Part shown: positions 8,890-16,541 of the stretch, piece by piece
Layout: each line of letters opens with the position of its first letter
Position numbering within the stretch: position 1 is the first letter of the stretch
From: Rikenellaceae bacterium
GTDB taxonomy: Bacteria > Bacteroidota > Bacteroidia > Bacteroidales > UBA932
Length of the DNA: 36,959 nt
NCBI GenBank assembly: GCA_900767375.1
Contig: CAAFYX010000018.1
Coordinates: 1-36,959 of the forward strand
Direction: 5' to 3'
The notes under the pieces: model-generated
Seen by the model: the letters and a program-made list of their open reading frames with translations, nothing else
Databases searched by the model: none
Told to the model about the DNA's origin: nothing
Position numbers and translations under genes: made by a program

Positions 8890-9479
8890 TGTTCCTTGTT
8901 CTCTTCTTCGGGATGAGCCAGGGTCCAGACCTTGTCATATTTCTCCGTGTCCTTTATATGGACAAGCTCGTGTGAGCCTTCGGCGATGACGCTGAACGGG
9001 GAGGTGGAGTTGTCCGCCAGGATCCACCGGTCGCATTCTGATATGTACTCGTCGAAGAAATACTGGAGTCCCATGAAGTATCTGCGCCTTATGATGGGCT
9101 CCGGGGTGTTGTGGCCGCCCGCCTCGACGCGGGCGCGGACTCTGGCTATGGCCAGTTCCGGAGAGTTCAGCCAGAGGTAGATGAGAGTGACCGTGTAGCC
9201 GTTGCTCTTGGCTTCCCGCACCATCCTCAGGAGGGAGCGGGTGGCCAGGGTGCTCTCTATGCAGAAATTCTCCCTTCTCTTGAAGAGGAAACTGATCTTC
9301 AGGAGCATGTAGCGCCCGGCAGTCATGGCGGCGGAGTCAGGGTCGAAGGGTGAGAGGCTTTTCGCGAACTCGTCGGAGTTCACGTATTGGGTGCATTCGA
9401 GCATTTCCGGCAATACGGAGTATGACGCGGTGGTCTTGCCCGCGCCGTTGCAACCCGCGATGATGTAGAGTTTAGGCAT
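8886..9479 (-). CDS. Zeta-toxin-fold P-loop kinase/ATPase of unknown role
   Basis: The 197-residue protein has the zeta toxin/AAA_33-like kinase fold: Walker A GCNGAGKTT near the N terminus (KLYIIAGCNGAGKTT), an acidic pair in YVNSDEF where the catalytic Asp of zeta kinases sits, and FCIESTLATRS matching the substrate-phosphate region. Classical zeta toxins phosphorylate UDP-N-acetyl sugars of cell-wall synthesis. No epsilon-like antitoxin gene precedes it, and it sits in an operon with proteases, so a chromosomal non-toxin kinase is as likely. I chose the ATG at 9479 (MPKLYIIAG), the usual family N terminus; an upstream ATG at 9494 would add five residues. It overlaps the TIGR02757 gene by 8 bp and tldD by 4 bp. 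Confidence 0.8.
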   Translation of the reverse strand: MPKLYIIAGCNGAGKTTASYSVLPEMLECTQYVNSDEFAKSLSPFDPDSAAMTAGRYMLLKISFLFKRRENFCIESTLATRSLLRMVREAKSNGYTVTLIYLWLNSPELAIARVRARVEAGGHNTPEPIIRRRYFMGLQYFFDEYISECDRWILADNSTSPFSVIAEGSHELVHIKDTEKYDKVWTLAHPEEENKEQ

Positions 9480-10176
9480 GGTGGTCTGTTCCATAGCCGA
9501 ACAGGGCGAAGTCTCCCAGACATGGGTCGTCCGGGAATATCTCCCTGAAGGCGTCGGTTATCTGTTCTGCTGTCTTTAGATCTTTCTGCTTGCGCGTGGT
9601 CAGGCCGCATGCGACGGCCTCGTCGTAGACATGGACGTCCAGCGGGATGATCAGGTCTTTCTTGTCGGTATCCTTCCAGAGGCCCAGGTCGACCTTGCCG
9701 TCATCGCGTACCATCCAGCGCCGCATCATGTTTATCTTCTTGTTCGGAGCCTTGAGGTCGGACTTCTGTCTGAAGATGATGGTGCGTATCTCATTCTGGG
9801 TGAGGCTTTCGATGGAGTCGTGCCAGAAGTACCATTCCTTGAGGCGCTTGCAGATGAGTGCTACTTCGCGCCATTTGACGGTGCGGTGGATGCTGGCATC
9901 GTCGTCGCGCCAGGACTCGGACTTGACGTACTCGAAAGGCTTCCATTCCATCTCGTCGAAGAGCCTTTCGCAGTCGCGCACGATCATCTCACGCCTTCCC
10001 CAGGCGAACAGCGACGCGAAAACTGCGGCTATCTCCACATCCTGCAGGACTGCGCTCCCATCAAGCATATCCCGCGCGAATTTGCGCGGGAATGCGATAG
10101 GGTCCTCCTGGAAGTACTTTGGGTCGTTGTATTTGTCGGCCCAGCCGACCAGTCTGTCTCTTAGCTCGTCCGTCAT
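9472..10176 (-). CDS. TIGR02757 (DUF2400) family protein
   Basis: This 234-residue protein belongs to the conserved TIGR02757/DUF2400 family common in Bacteroidota, whose function is not established. Recognisable parts are DPIAFPRKF near residue 24, the helical block VEIAAVFASLFAWGRREMI, NMMRRWMVR, and DLIIPLDVHVYDEAVACGL, the last being the family's most characteristic stretch (a likely helix-hairpin-helix-related core with an Asp/His pair). There is no signal peptide or membrane helix, so it is probably cytoplasmic. It overlaps pepD by 4 bp (ATGA) and the zeta-like kinase by 8 bp, placing it in the middle of the operon. I cannot assign a reaction. Confidence 0.85.
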   Translation of the reverse strand: MTDELRDRLVGWADKYNDPKYFQEDPIAFPRKFARDMLDGSAVLQDVEIAAVFASLFAWGRREMIVRDCERLFDEMEWKPFEYVKSESWRDDDASIHRTVKWREVALICKRLKEWYFWHDSIESLTQNEIRTIIFRQKSDLKAPNKKINMMRRWMVRDDGKVDLGLWKDTDKKDLIIPLDVHVYDEAVACGLTTRKQKDLKTAEQITDAFREIFPDDPCLGDFALFGYGTDHHA

Positions 10177-11660
10177 TTTTCCGGGATGTTTTCCAGCACG
10201 GCCTTCAGGAAGTCCCAGGCCTTCTGGACTGAAGGGATGTATGCTCTTTCGTCAGGAGAGTGAGGGCTCATGAGGGTAGGCCCCATGGAGACCATGTCCC
10301 AGTCAGGATACTTCCCTCCGAGGATGCCGCATTCGAGTCCTGCGTGGATGGCCATGACCTTGGGCTCCGTGCCGAAGAGGTCGGCATAGACTTTCTTCAT
10401 GGTGTGGAGGATAGGGGATGAGCTGTTAGGCGCCCATCCTGAATAAGCTCCGGAGAAGACGACTTCGCATCCGGCGAGCTCGAAGGCTGCGGCGAATTTC
10501 TGTGCGAGGTATTCCTTGGCTGTATCCACTGAGCTTCTGAGCAGGGATGCGACGTAGAACTCTCCTTTCTCGATCTTTACAATGGCGAGGTTGTTGGATG
10601 TCTCGACGAGTCCCGGTACGGCGGCGCTCATCCTGTCCACTCCGTCAGGGCAGGCGAGGACCGCCTGGATGAATCTGACGGCGGTCTTCTCCTCGACATA
10701 CTTGCAGTCCTCGTCGTGGTCGCAGACCTCGCCCGGCTTGCACTCGTATGGCTTGAAGATGAACTGGCAGTCAGGGTCGGTGGCTGAGTATTCAGCCCTG
10801 ACCTCGGCTGTCACCTTGTCGAAGATGGCCTTTGCTGCGTCGATATTGTCCTCAGGGACATAGACGGTGGCGAAAGCTTCGCGAGGGATGGCGTTCCTGA
10901 GGGTGCCGCCCTCGAGGTCGCAGAGCTTCACCCCGGCCTCCTTGAGGAGCGGGAGAAGCACGCGGGCGATGACTTTGTTTGCATTGGCCCTGTAGAGGAT
11001 GATGTCCATTCCGGAGTGACCGCCCTTGAAGCCCTTCACTGCGAGCTCGTAGCAGGCGTAGCCCTTCTCCGGGTAAGGCATCCTCTCGTATTTGGCAGTC
11101 ACGGAGGCGTCAAGTCCGCCGGCGCAGCCGACGTAAAGCTCGCCTTCGGACTCGGAGTCGAGGTTGATGAGGATTTCTCCCTTGAGCACTCCCGGCTTGA
11201 GGGCGTCTGCACCGGTCATTCCGGTCTCTTCGTCATAGGTGACGAGGATCTCGAGCGGGCCGTGCTTCACTGACTTGTCCTCGAGGATGGAGAGGCCGAG
11301 TGCGATGCCGAGGCCGTCGTCGGCTCCGAGGGTGGTTCCCTTGGCCTTGAGCCATTCTCCGTCCACCCAGGTCTCGATAGGGTCCTTCTCGAAGTCGTGG
11401 ACCTTGTCGGCGTTCTTCTGAGGGACCATGTCCATATGGCCCTGGAGGACCACTCCCTTCCTGTTCTCGTATCCAGGGGTGGCCGGAACCCTGATGATTA
11501 CGTTTCCTGTCTCATCGGCGAAAGCGTCGATGTTGCGTGAGGCCGCCCAGTCGAGGAGGTATTGTCTGATCTTCTCTTCGTGCTTTGAAGGACGGGGGAT
11601 GCGTGTGATTCCGTAGAAATTGTTCCACACGAGTTTTGGTTCGAGGTCGTGGATAGTCAT
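10173..11660 (-). CDS. pepD: Aminoacyl-histidine dipeptidase (M20/PepD)
   Basis: PepD is a di-zinc cytosolic dipeptidase that hydrolyses Xaa-His and other dipeptides. The 495-residue length fits the family. Metal-site motifs are visible in order: GHMDMVP (His75, catalytic Asp77), GADDG (bridging Asp at 114/115), DEETGMTG (Glu144/145, catalytic base and ligand), NLDSE (Asp168) and HAGLECG near the C terminus (last His ligand). KGGHSGMDI marks the lid/dimerisation domain. The gene is 16 bp downstream of the acyltransferase gene and overlaps the TIGR02757 gene by 4 bp. With the oligopeptide-type transporter transcribed divergently and TldDE downstream, peptide breakdown is a recurring theme of this region. 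Confidence 0.95.
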   Translation of the reverse strand: MTIHDLEPKLVWNNFYGITRIPRPSKHEEKIRQYLLDWAASRNIDAFADETGNVIIRVPATPGYENRKGVVLQGHMDMVPQKNADKVHDFEKDPIETWVDGEWLKAKGTTLGADDGLGIALGLSILEDKSVKHGPLEILVTYDEETGMTGADALKPGVLKGEILINLDSESEGELYVGCAGGLDASVTAKYERMPYPEKGYACYELAVKGFKGGHSGMDIILYRANANKVIARVLLPLLKEAGVKLCDLEGGTLRNAIPREAFATVYVPEDNIDAAKAIFDKVTAEVRAEYSATDPDCQFIFKPYECKPGEVCDHDEDCKYVEEKTAVRFIQAVLACPDGVDRMSAAVPGLVETSNNLAIVKIEKGEFYVASLLRSSVDTAKEYLAQKFAAAFELAGCEVVFSGAYSGWAPNSSSPILHTMKKVYADLFGTEPKVMAIHAGLECGILGGKYPDWDMVSMGPTLMSPHSPDERAYIPSVQKAWDFLKAVLENIPEK

Positions 11661-11676
11661 ATCGTAAAAGTGTTAT

Positions 11677-12600
11677 TTATTTGTATGAATATAGGTTTTT
11701 CCATCTTTTGTGCGTCCAGAGGTAGTTCCATGGCTGGGCCTGGACGTCCTCTTCAAGGCGTGAGTAGTAGTCTGCCATTATCTCCTCCGGAGTGCTCTTC
11801 GATGCGTCGCGGCATATGAGTTCGAAGGTCTGCTCGTAGTGCCCTCTGCCGCTGCATGTCATGCTGAATACTCCGACGCCCATACCGAGCTTGTGCGCCA
11901 GGGCGGCCGCTCCGGTCATGGTCATCGTCTTCTGTCCCATGAAACTCTCCAGCTCATGCTTTGTTGCGTATTTGTACGGATACTGGTCGGTAGGGAAGAC
12001 GTAGATGTGCTTCCTGCCCTTGTTCATCAGGGCGTGCCTGAGGATGTTCCTGGACTCGACGTATCCCTTGTAGCCCTCCGGCAGGGGAGCGGTGCGCCAT
12101 TTGCCCATTATCCGGTCCCATCTGTCGCTGCTGAGCTTTTTGTATGTCACTGACACTTCGTTGGCCGTGTAGATGTATGCGCCCTCCGGGACATAGTCGA
12201 ACCATCCGCCTGTGATCTCCCAGTTGCCTGCATGGGAAATCAGGATCACCAGGCCGTTGCAGGCGCAGAACGCATCGTTGAGGTCCTCGGGATTCGTCGT
12301 CGTACAGAGACCCTGCCTGCGGAGGCGTTCAGTGCCATAGCTGCAGCCGCCGAACCACACGGTCTCGGCGATGACGTCGCCGAAGTGCTTGTAGAATGCA
12401 TCGGTCATACTGCGTATCTCCTTGGGTGACTTGTCCGGGAATGAGTGCGTGAGGTTCATCTTCACCACTTTCCTCCTGTACCTCAGCACATGCTGCATCA
12501 GGAAGGAAAGACCGCGGCAGACGGAGTAATGGAAACCAAGCGGGAGCTTCGACAGCCTTCGCATCAGGCCTTCCAGTATGTCCGATCCGTTTTTCTTCAT
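11677..12600 (-). CDS. Lysophospholipid/lipid A acyltransferase (LpxL/HtrB-like)
   Basis: Members of this family add secondary acyl chains to lipid A from acyl-ACP at the inner membrane. The 307-residue protein has the catalytic HX4E motif HAGNWE at 123-128 (ISHAGNWEITGG), the upstream KMNLTHSFP block, and a downstream region with QYPYK and ESFMGQKTMTM, the latter resembling the substrate pocket of LpxL-type enzymes. An N-terminal amphipathic region (LSKLPLGFHYSVCRGLSFLM) could anchor it. It is the first gene of the long minus-strand run, with a TAnnTTTG box about 18 bp upstream of its ATG. Which acyl position it fills, or whether it acts on another amphiphile such as an ornithine lipid, cannot be told. 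Confidence 0.87.
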   Translation of the reverse strand: MKKNGSDILEGLMRRLSKLPLGFHYSVCRGLSFLMQHVLRYRRKVVKMNLTHSFPDKSPKEIRSMTDAFYKHFGDVIAETVWFGGCSYGTERLRRQGLCTTTNPEDLNDAFCACNGLVILISHAGNWEITGGWFDYVPEGAYIYTANEVSVTYKKLSSDRWDRIMGKWRTAPLPEGYKGYVESRNILRHALMNKGRKHIYVFPTDQYPYKYATKHELESFMGQKTMTMTGAAALAHKLGMGVGVFSMTCSGRGHYEQTFELICRDASKSTPEEIMADYYSRLEEDVQAQPWNYLWTHKRWKNLYSYK

Positions 12601-12612
12601 TTGACGTGCGTA

Positions 12613-12646
12613 TTTCTACAAATGTAACCAAAAATTTTTATCTTTG
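12613..12646 (+). promoter_or_regulatory. Predicted promoter for the POT transporter
   Basis: TATCTTTG at 12639-12646 matches the TAnnTTTG -7 consensus exactly. A weak -33 candidate (TTTC at 12613-12616) sits about 22 bp upstream and lies next to the -7 box of the divergent acyltransferase promoter, so the two promoters occupy largely the same DNA. Confidence 0.6.
12619..12626 (-). promoter_or_regulatory. Predicted -7 box for the acyltransferase-pepD-...-dnaJ run
   Basis: Read on the minus strand this is TACATTTG, an exact match to the Bacteroidota -7 consensus TAnnTTTG, 18 bp before the ATG at 12600. No good -33 TTTG/TTG is seen about 20 bp further upstream. The predicted leader is only about a dozen bases. 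Confidence 0.6.
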
Positions 12647-12687
12647 TGTTATCGACTAAACCGATTTATCATTAAAAATTCTCCTAT

Positions 12688-14370
12688 ATGTTTAAAGGTC
12701 AACCAAAAGGATTGTATGCCCTTGCCCTCGCCAATACCGGTGAGCGTTTCGGCTACTACACCATGCTTGCGATCTTCCTGCTCTTCCTGCAGGCCAAGTT
12801 CGGATTCACTGCTTCAGCGGCAGGCCAGTTCTACGCGATTTTCCTCGCGGCGGTCTATTTCATGCCTGTCATCGGCGGATGGATAGCTGACAAGATAGGT
12901 TTCGGCAAGTGTGTCGTCACCGGTGTCTGCGTCATGTTCATCGGCTATCTCTGTCTTGCCATCCCTACGGATGCGTTCGCCAACCGCGGCTTCGCCCTTG
13001 CCATGATGATCGGAGCCCTCCTCCTGATCGCTGTCGGCACAGGCCTTTTCAAGGGTAACCTCCAGGTCATGACCGGCAATCTCTACGACGACCCTAAGTA
13101 CGGCGCGAAGAGAGACTCCGGTTTCAGCCTTTTCTACATGGCTATCAATCTCGGATCAATGTTCGCCCCTACCGCCGCCACCGCACTCACAAACAGTCAC
13201 CTCGCAAAGGCCGGGCTCATCTACAAGGCTGATATCCCGGCTCTTGCCCACCAGTGCCTCGACGGAACCCTTCAGGATCCGTCGGCTCTCCAGAGCCTCC
13301 AGGCTATGATGCCGGGCTCCGACGCTGCGTCCATGGGACTTGCGGACTTCAGCCAGTTCTATATCAACCAGCTCTCCACGGCGTACAACCTCGGATTTGC
13401 TGTCGCCTGCGTATCGCTGGTATTCTCCATCGCCATCTACTTCGCTTTCCGTCCTTGGTTCAAGCACACCGATGTAAATGCCAAGCAGGCAGCTTCCTCC
13501 AGCTCCTCCTCTGTCGTGGAGCTCTCCCCGAAGCAGACTAAGGACCGTATCGTCGCCCTCTGCTTTGTGTTTGCTGTAGTCATCTTCTTCTGGATGGCTT
13601 TCCACCAGAACGGATCCTCACTCACATACTTCGCGCGTGACTACACTCAGACCAGCGTTTCCGGCCTTACCAGGATCGGCTTCAATATCTGGCCTCTTTT
13701 CCTGATCGCCGTGTCCATCTACACCCTTTTCGGAGCCTTCCAGAGCGAGACGGGAAAGGGCAAGGGCATCTGTGCATTCGCGACCCTCGCCCTGTGGGGC
13801 GGCGCGTATGCCCTCTATGCCGGTATGGACTCCACCATCAGCATCCTTCCTCAGCAGTTCCAGCAGTTCAACCCGTTCTTCGTCGTTGCCCTGACCCCTG
13901 TGTCAATGGCCATCTTCGGCGCCCTTGCCAAGAAAGACAAGGAGCCTTCAGCTCCAATGAAGATCGGTCTCGGAATGTTCGTTGCAGCCGTCGGCTACCT
14001 CATCATGCTCGCTGCATCCAACGGTCAGCCAGCCCCTTCCACCCTCAAGGCAGTAGGTGGTGTCTCACCTGATCCTGTAGTGCCTATGTATCTTATCAGC
14101 ACTTATCTTGTGCTTACTTTTGCGGAGCTCCTTCTCAGCCCTATGGGTATCTCATTCGTCTCCAAGGTCGCTCCTCCTAAGTACAAAGGCCTCATGATGG
14201 GATGCTGGTTCGCGGCCACCGCCATCGGCAACTACCTCAGCTCCATTCCTTCCATGCTCTGGGACAATGTCCCTCTCTGGGTGAACTGGACAGTCCTCAT
14301 GGCTCTCTGCGTTATCTCCGGTATAGTGATGTTCTCCTTCCTCAAGAAGCTTGAGGCCGCTACTGAGTAG
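12688..14370 (+). CDS. Proton-dependent oligopeptide transporter (POT/PTR2 family, MFS)
   Basis: This inner-membrane carrier is expected to import di- and tripeptides with protons. The 560-residue protein has about 12-14 hydrophobic segments and typical POT features: TGERFGYYTM in helix 1 (residues 17-26), GGWIADKIGFGK after helix 2, GLFKGNLQVM and the FSLFYMAINLGSM block in helices 4-5, and ELLLSPMGISFVSKVAP near the C terminus. The helix 1 signature is usually ExxER; here it is Asn16-x-x-Glu19-Arg20, so the first Glu is missing, a variant I believe is common in Bacteroidota members. A long polar loop (AASSSSSSVVE) separates the two halves. It has its own promoter and a strong terminator, so it is monocistronic. 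The substrate is likely short peptides, which fits pepD next door. Confidence 0.92.
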   Translation: MFKGQPKGLYALALANTGERFGYYTMLAIFLLFLQAKFGFTASAAGQFYAIFLAAVYFMPVIGGWIADKIGFGKCVVTGVCVMFIGYLCLAIPTDAFANRGFALAMMIGALLLIAVGTGLFKGNLQVMTGNLYDDPKYGAKRDSGFSLFYMAINLGSMFAPTAATALTNSHLAKAGLIYKADIPALAHQCLDGTLQDPSALQSLQAMMPGSDAASMGLADFSQFYINQLSTAYNLGFAVACVSLVFSIAIYFAFRPWFKHTDVNAKQAASSSSSSVVELSPKQTKDRIVALCFVFAVVIFFWMAFHQNGSSLTYFARDYTQTSVSGLTRIGFNIWPLFLIAVSIYTLFGAFQSETGKGKGICAFATLALWGGAYALYAGMDSTISILPQQFQQFNPFFVVALTPVSMAIFGALAKKDKEPSAPMKIGLGMFVAAVGYLIMLAASNGQPAPSTLKAVGGVSPDPVVPMYLISTYLVLTFAELLLSPMGISFVSKVAPPKYKGLMMGCWFAATAIGNYLSSIPSMLWDNVPLWVNWTVLMALCVISGIVMFSFLKKLEAATE

Positions 14371-14392
14371 CCCTTCTGACGCAATATTATTC

Positions 14393-14422
14393 AAGGCCGA
14401 CCCCGTCCGGGCCGGCCTTTTT
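14393..14422 (+). terminator. Rho-independent terminator of the POT transporter
   Basis: AAGGCCG pairs with CGGCCTT around an inner three-pair CCC/GGG extension with one mismatch, followed by a run of five T. It begins 23 bp after the transporter stop codon. Confidence 0.85.
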
Positions 14423-14512
14423 CAAATTCCGCATCTACGTCCCTCCGGCATTCCGGCATGAAGTCGAACAGTCTGTCTGCATGATCTTCTTCCATCTTCA
14501 CGAAATTATTTT

Positions 14513-14520
14513 TAGTTTTG
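14513..14520 (+). promoter_or_regulatory. Orphan TAnnTTTG box
   Basis: TAGTTTTG fits the -7 consensus, but no -33 element stands about 20 bp upstream and no clear gene follows. It could start a small RNA ending near the hairpin at 14666-14703. Confidence 0.35.
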
Positions 14521-14665
14521 TTTACGGTCTTGCATTCATATGAGGTGGAGCTTTATGTCATCTGTTTTCGTGCCAGGAATTCCATCAAGTTTGTGCTGTT
14601 TTTGTCAAATACGTCATCGGAACGTTTTTGTAGATGCTTAATAATCAAATGCTTGCATTTCTTTA

Positions 14666-14703
14666 CTGATGCTTCCGAGCCGAATATGGCTCGGAAGCAT
14701 CAG
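14666..14703. repeat. Perfect 16-bp inverted repeat (hairpin) in the gene-free stretch
   Basis: CTGATGCTTCCGAGCC and its exact reverse complement flank a 6-base loop (GAATAT). No T run follows on either strand, so it is not a standard intrinsic terminator. It may be a structured RNA end, a protein-binding palindrome or the remnant of a small element. Confidence 0.85.
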
Positions 14704-14854
14704 CCGTATTTCATAACAGACTGATTGTCTGATAATTATATTTGAAGTGTGATGACGCCTTTGACAAAAACTCCTATGCAGATTTCTCATTTAGAATTCT
14801 TCAGTATGAGAGCTCTTATGTTTTATAATTGAGAGGTGGCAGCGATGGGAAAAG

Positions 14855-15289
14855 TTACAGGTAGTTTGAATGGGTGACAGTGATGCCTGGGTTGAGGGAG
14901 ATCAACTTTTCTACGATGGCATCGGCAGTCTTTCTGCTTGTGCGTATACTGAAGAAGCCTACCCCTGTGTCGTGGATGAACAGAGAACGGAACTTCCCTT
15001 TCTTCGATTCCTTGTAGGTTATGGACCTGATGCTGTCGATTTTCATAGGATACTTCTTTGTCTCCCCGGTAAACACCACGCCTGCCTCCTCGTCCAGTGT
15101 ACAATATTCCGACTTGCGAATCAGCCAGAAGAACAGGCAGTAGAATATCAGATACAGTGACATCCCAAGAATGTTCCAGAAATCCTTTTCACTTGCAAAG
15201 GCAATAATGTAGAAAGTAAATCCGATTATGAGGGAGCTCCACATAATCCATTTCATTGCCTTAGGGTTCCTTGAATTTGAATATGTCAT
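14855..15289 (-). CDS. Small membrane protein with PH-like domain, function unknown
   Basis: The 144-residue product (from the ATG at 15289) starts with a short polar segment, two membrane helices (about residues 14-31 and 37-56, IIGFTFYIIAF and LYLIFYCLFFWLI) and then a soluble domain of roughly 85 residues. The pattern GVVFTGETKKYPMKIDSIRSITY, with a final helix ADAIVEKLISLNPG, resembles bacterial PH-like domains (bPH family) at the membrane. An open frame extends upstream to 15337 but would begin inside the ribosomal operon terminator, so I chose the internal ATG. No promoter box is obvious; transcription may come from read-through past rplI. No function can be assigned. Confidence 0.7.
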   Translation of the reverse strand: MTYSNSRNPKAMKWIMWSSLIIGFTFYIIAFASEKDFWNILGMSLYLIFYCLFFWLIRKSEYCTLDEEAGVVFTGETKKYPMKIDSIRSITYKESKKGKFRSLFIHDTGVGFFSIRTSRKTADAIVEKLISLNPGITVTHSNYL

Positions 15290-15319
15290 TGCGTATGATG
15301 CTGTTTGACATGCAATATA

Positions 15320-15356
15320 CAAAAAAAGATGACCCAAAGGCCATCTTTTTTGTATA
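15320..15356 (-). terminator. Terminator of the rpsF-rpsR-rplI operon
   Basis: On the minus strand GATGGCC-TTTG-GGTCATC is flanked by A and T runs and followed by seven T, starting about 14 bases after the rplI stop. The one imperfect pair is a G-U wobble in minus-strand RNA but an A-C mismatch in plus-strand RNA, which supports action on the minus strand. Confidence 0.88.
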
Positions 15357-15369
15357 TATGCTTAGGTGA

Positions 15370-15816
15370 TTATTCAGCGACAACCTCGAACTTGAGGTCA
15401 GCGAAAACGCCCTTGTAGCACTTTACCTTTGCATCGTAGATACCAGGAGTCTTGACTTCCTCGGAAACGATGGCAACGTTCTTCTTGTCAACCTCGAAAC
15501 CTGCTGCGACGAGAGCGTCAGCGATCTGGGCGGTAGTGATGGAACCGTAGATCTTTCCGCTTTCATTGAGCTTTGCAGAGATCTTGACGAGTGAGGAAGA
15601 AATCTTTGCTGCATAAGCCTGGGCCTCAGCAACGTTCTTAGCCTCCTTGTGTGCTCTCTGACGGATGGTCTCCTCGTGCTGCTTGATGGCAGATGGGGTG
15701 CCGAATACGGCGAAACCCTGAGGTACGAGATAATTCTGGGCGTAACCAGCCTTAACTTCTACGATATCACCGGCCTCGCCGAGATTCGCAACGTCTTTTT
15801 TCAAAATGATCTTCAT
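15370..15816 (-). CDS. rplI: 50S ribosomal protein bL9
   Basis: L9 binds 23S rRNA near the L1 stalk base and helps maintain the reading frame. The 148-residue product begins MKIILKKDVANLGEAGDIVEVKAGYAQNYLVP, the standard N-terminal RNA-binding domain, then the long connecting helix (about 42-75) and the C-terminal domain with KIYGSITTAQIADAL. Length is normal. It lies 8 bp after rpsR and is the last gene of the operon before a strong terminator. Confidence 0.98.
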   Translation of the reverse strand: MKIILKKDVANLGEAGDIVEVKAGYAQNYLVPQGFAVFGTPSAIKQHEETIRQRAHKEAKNVAEAQAYAAKISSSLVKISAKLNESGKIYGSITTAQIADALVAAGFEVDKKNVAIVSEEVKTPGIYDAKVKCYKGVFADLKFEVVAE

Positions 15817-15824
15817 ACTCTGGA

Positions 15825-16100
15825 TTATTTAAGGAGGTCAGTTACATATGGGAGAAGGGCGAGTGAACGGGCTCTCTTGATAGCCTGAGAGACCTTTCTC
15901 TGGAACTTGAGGGAAGTACCGGTGATACGGCGAGGGAGAATCTTGCCCTGCTCGTTGAGGAACTTCTTGAGGAACTCTGCGTCCTTGTAATCTACATACT
16001 TGATACCAGCTTTCTTGAAGCGGCAGTATTTCTTCTTGCGAACCTCTACGGTAGGAGGGTTCAGATAACGGATTTCGCTGTTCTGTTCGTTGATAGCCAT
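15825..16100 (-). CDS. rpsR: 30S ribosomal protein bS18
   Basis: S18 binds the platform of the small subunit as a heterodimer with S6. The 91-residue protein has the conserved core KKYCRFKKAG, YVDYKDAEFLKKFLNEQGKILPRRITG and QRKVSQAIKRARSLALLPY. One Cys remains (YCRF), so this is not a four-Cys zinc-binding form. It is 18 bp downstream of rpsF, and the pair is probably autoregulated by the S6:S18 complex through the rpsF leader. Confidence 0.98.
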   Translation of the reverse strand: MAINEQNSEIRYLNPPTVEVRKKKYCRFKKAGIKYVDYKDAEFLKKFLNEQGKILPRRITGTSLKFQRKVSQAIKRARSLALLPYVTDLLK

Positions 16101-16118
16101 AATTAAATCCTCCTTAGA

Positions 16119-16508
16119 TTAAGCGTTAGACTCTTCAGCTGCAGGAGCCTCCTCCTGTGCAGGAGCAGCTGCCTTTGCGGCCTTGTTGTTTCTTCTCTTC
16201 TCAGCGTAAGCGGCTGCGTTCTTGTCGAGAGCTACGGTGAGGTAACGGAGAATCCTCTCGTCACGACGGTACTGGGTCTCGAGGTCATTGATGAATGCAG
16301 GCTCGGCCTTGAACTCGATCAGGTAGTAGAATCCTGATGTCTTGTGCTGGATGGAGTAAGCGAGCTGCTTGAGACCCCAATCCTCTTCGTACACGATTTC
16401 TCCACCATTGTTCTTGATGAAATCGGTGTACTTGGCAACCGCTTCCTTCATCTGAGCATCAGACAAAACGGGAGTTGCAATGAAAACGGTTTCGTACTGT
16501 TTCAACAT
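16119..16508 (-). CDS. rpsF: 30S ribosomal protein bS6
   Basis: S6 is a small-subunit protein that dimerises with S18 on 16S rRNA. The 129-residue product has MLKQYETVFIATPVLSDAQ, the WGLKQLAYSIQHKTSGFYYLIEF strands and RRDERILRYLTV, followed by an Ala/Glu-rich tail (about 105-129) such as is often seen in Bacteroidota. It is the first gene of the operon, preceded by a consensus promoter and a structured leader. Confidence 0.98.
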   Translation of the reverse strand: MLKQYETVFIATPVLSDAQMKEAVAKYTDFIKNNGGEIVYEEDWGLKQLAYSIQHKTSGFYYLIEFKAEPAFINDLETQYRRDERILRYLTVALDKNAAAYAEKRRNNKAAKAAAPAQEEAPAAEESNA

Positions 16509-16541
16509 CTTGATAGATTGTTAGTTTGTTAATAATTCAAA

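Larger units (their letters stand above)
14423..14854. other. Gene-free stretch, visibly AT-richer than its flanks
   Basis: I see no convincing coding region in this stretch. Its middle part is richer in A and T than neighbouring DNA. It contains a consensus-like -7 box (TAGTTTTG, 14513-14520, plus strand) and, about 145 bp downstream, a perfect 16-bp hairpin (14666-14703). A small non-coding transcript between the two is possible but unproven. A 68-codon open frame at 14518-14724 starts with TTG and resembles nothing I know. Confidence 0.6.

Noticed and set aside
10071..10090. Near-perfect palindrome CCCGCGC-GAATTT-GCGCGGG
   Set aside because: It falls within the TIGR02757 coding sequence, where Ala/Arg-rich codons easily generate it; no associated regulatory context.
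14518..14724. A 68-codon frame in the gene-free stretch
   Set aside because: It begins with TTG without a ribosome-binding sequence, includes one arm of the hairpin in its coding part and has no similarity to known proteins.
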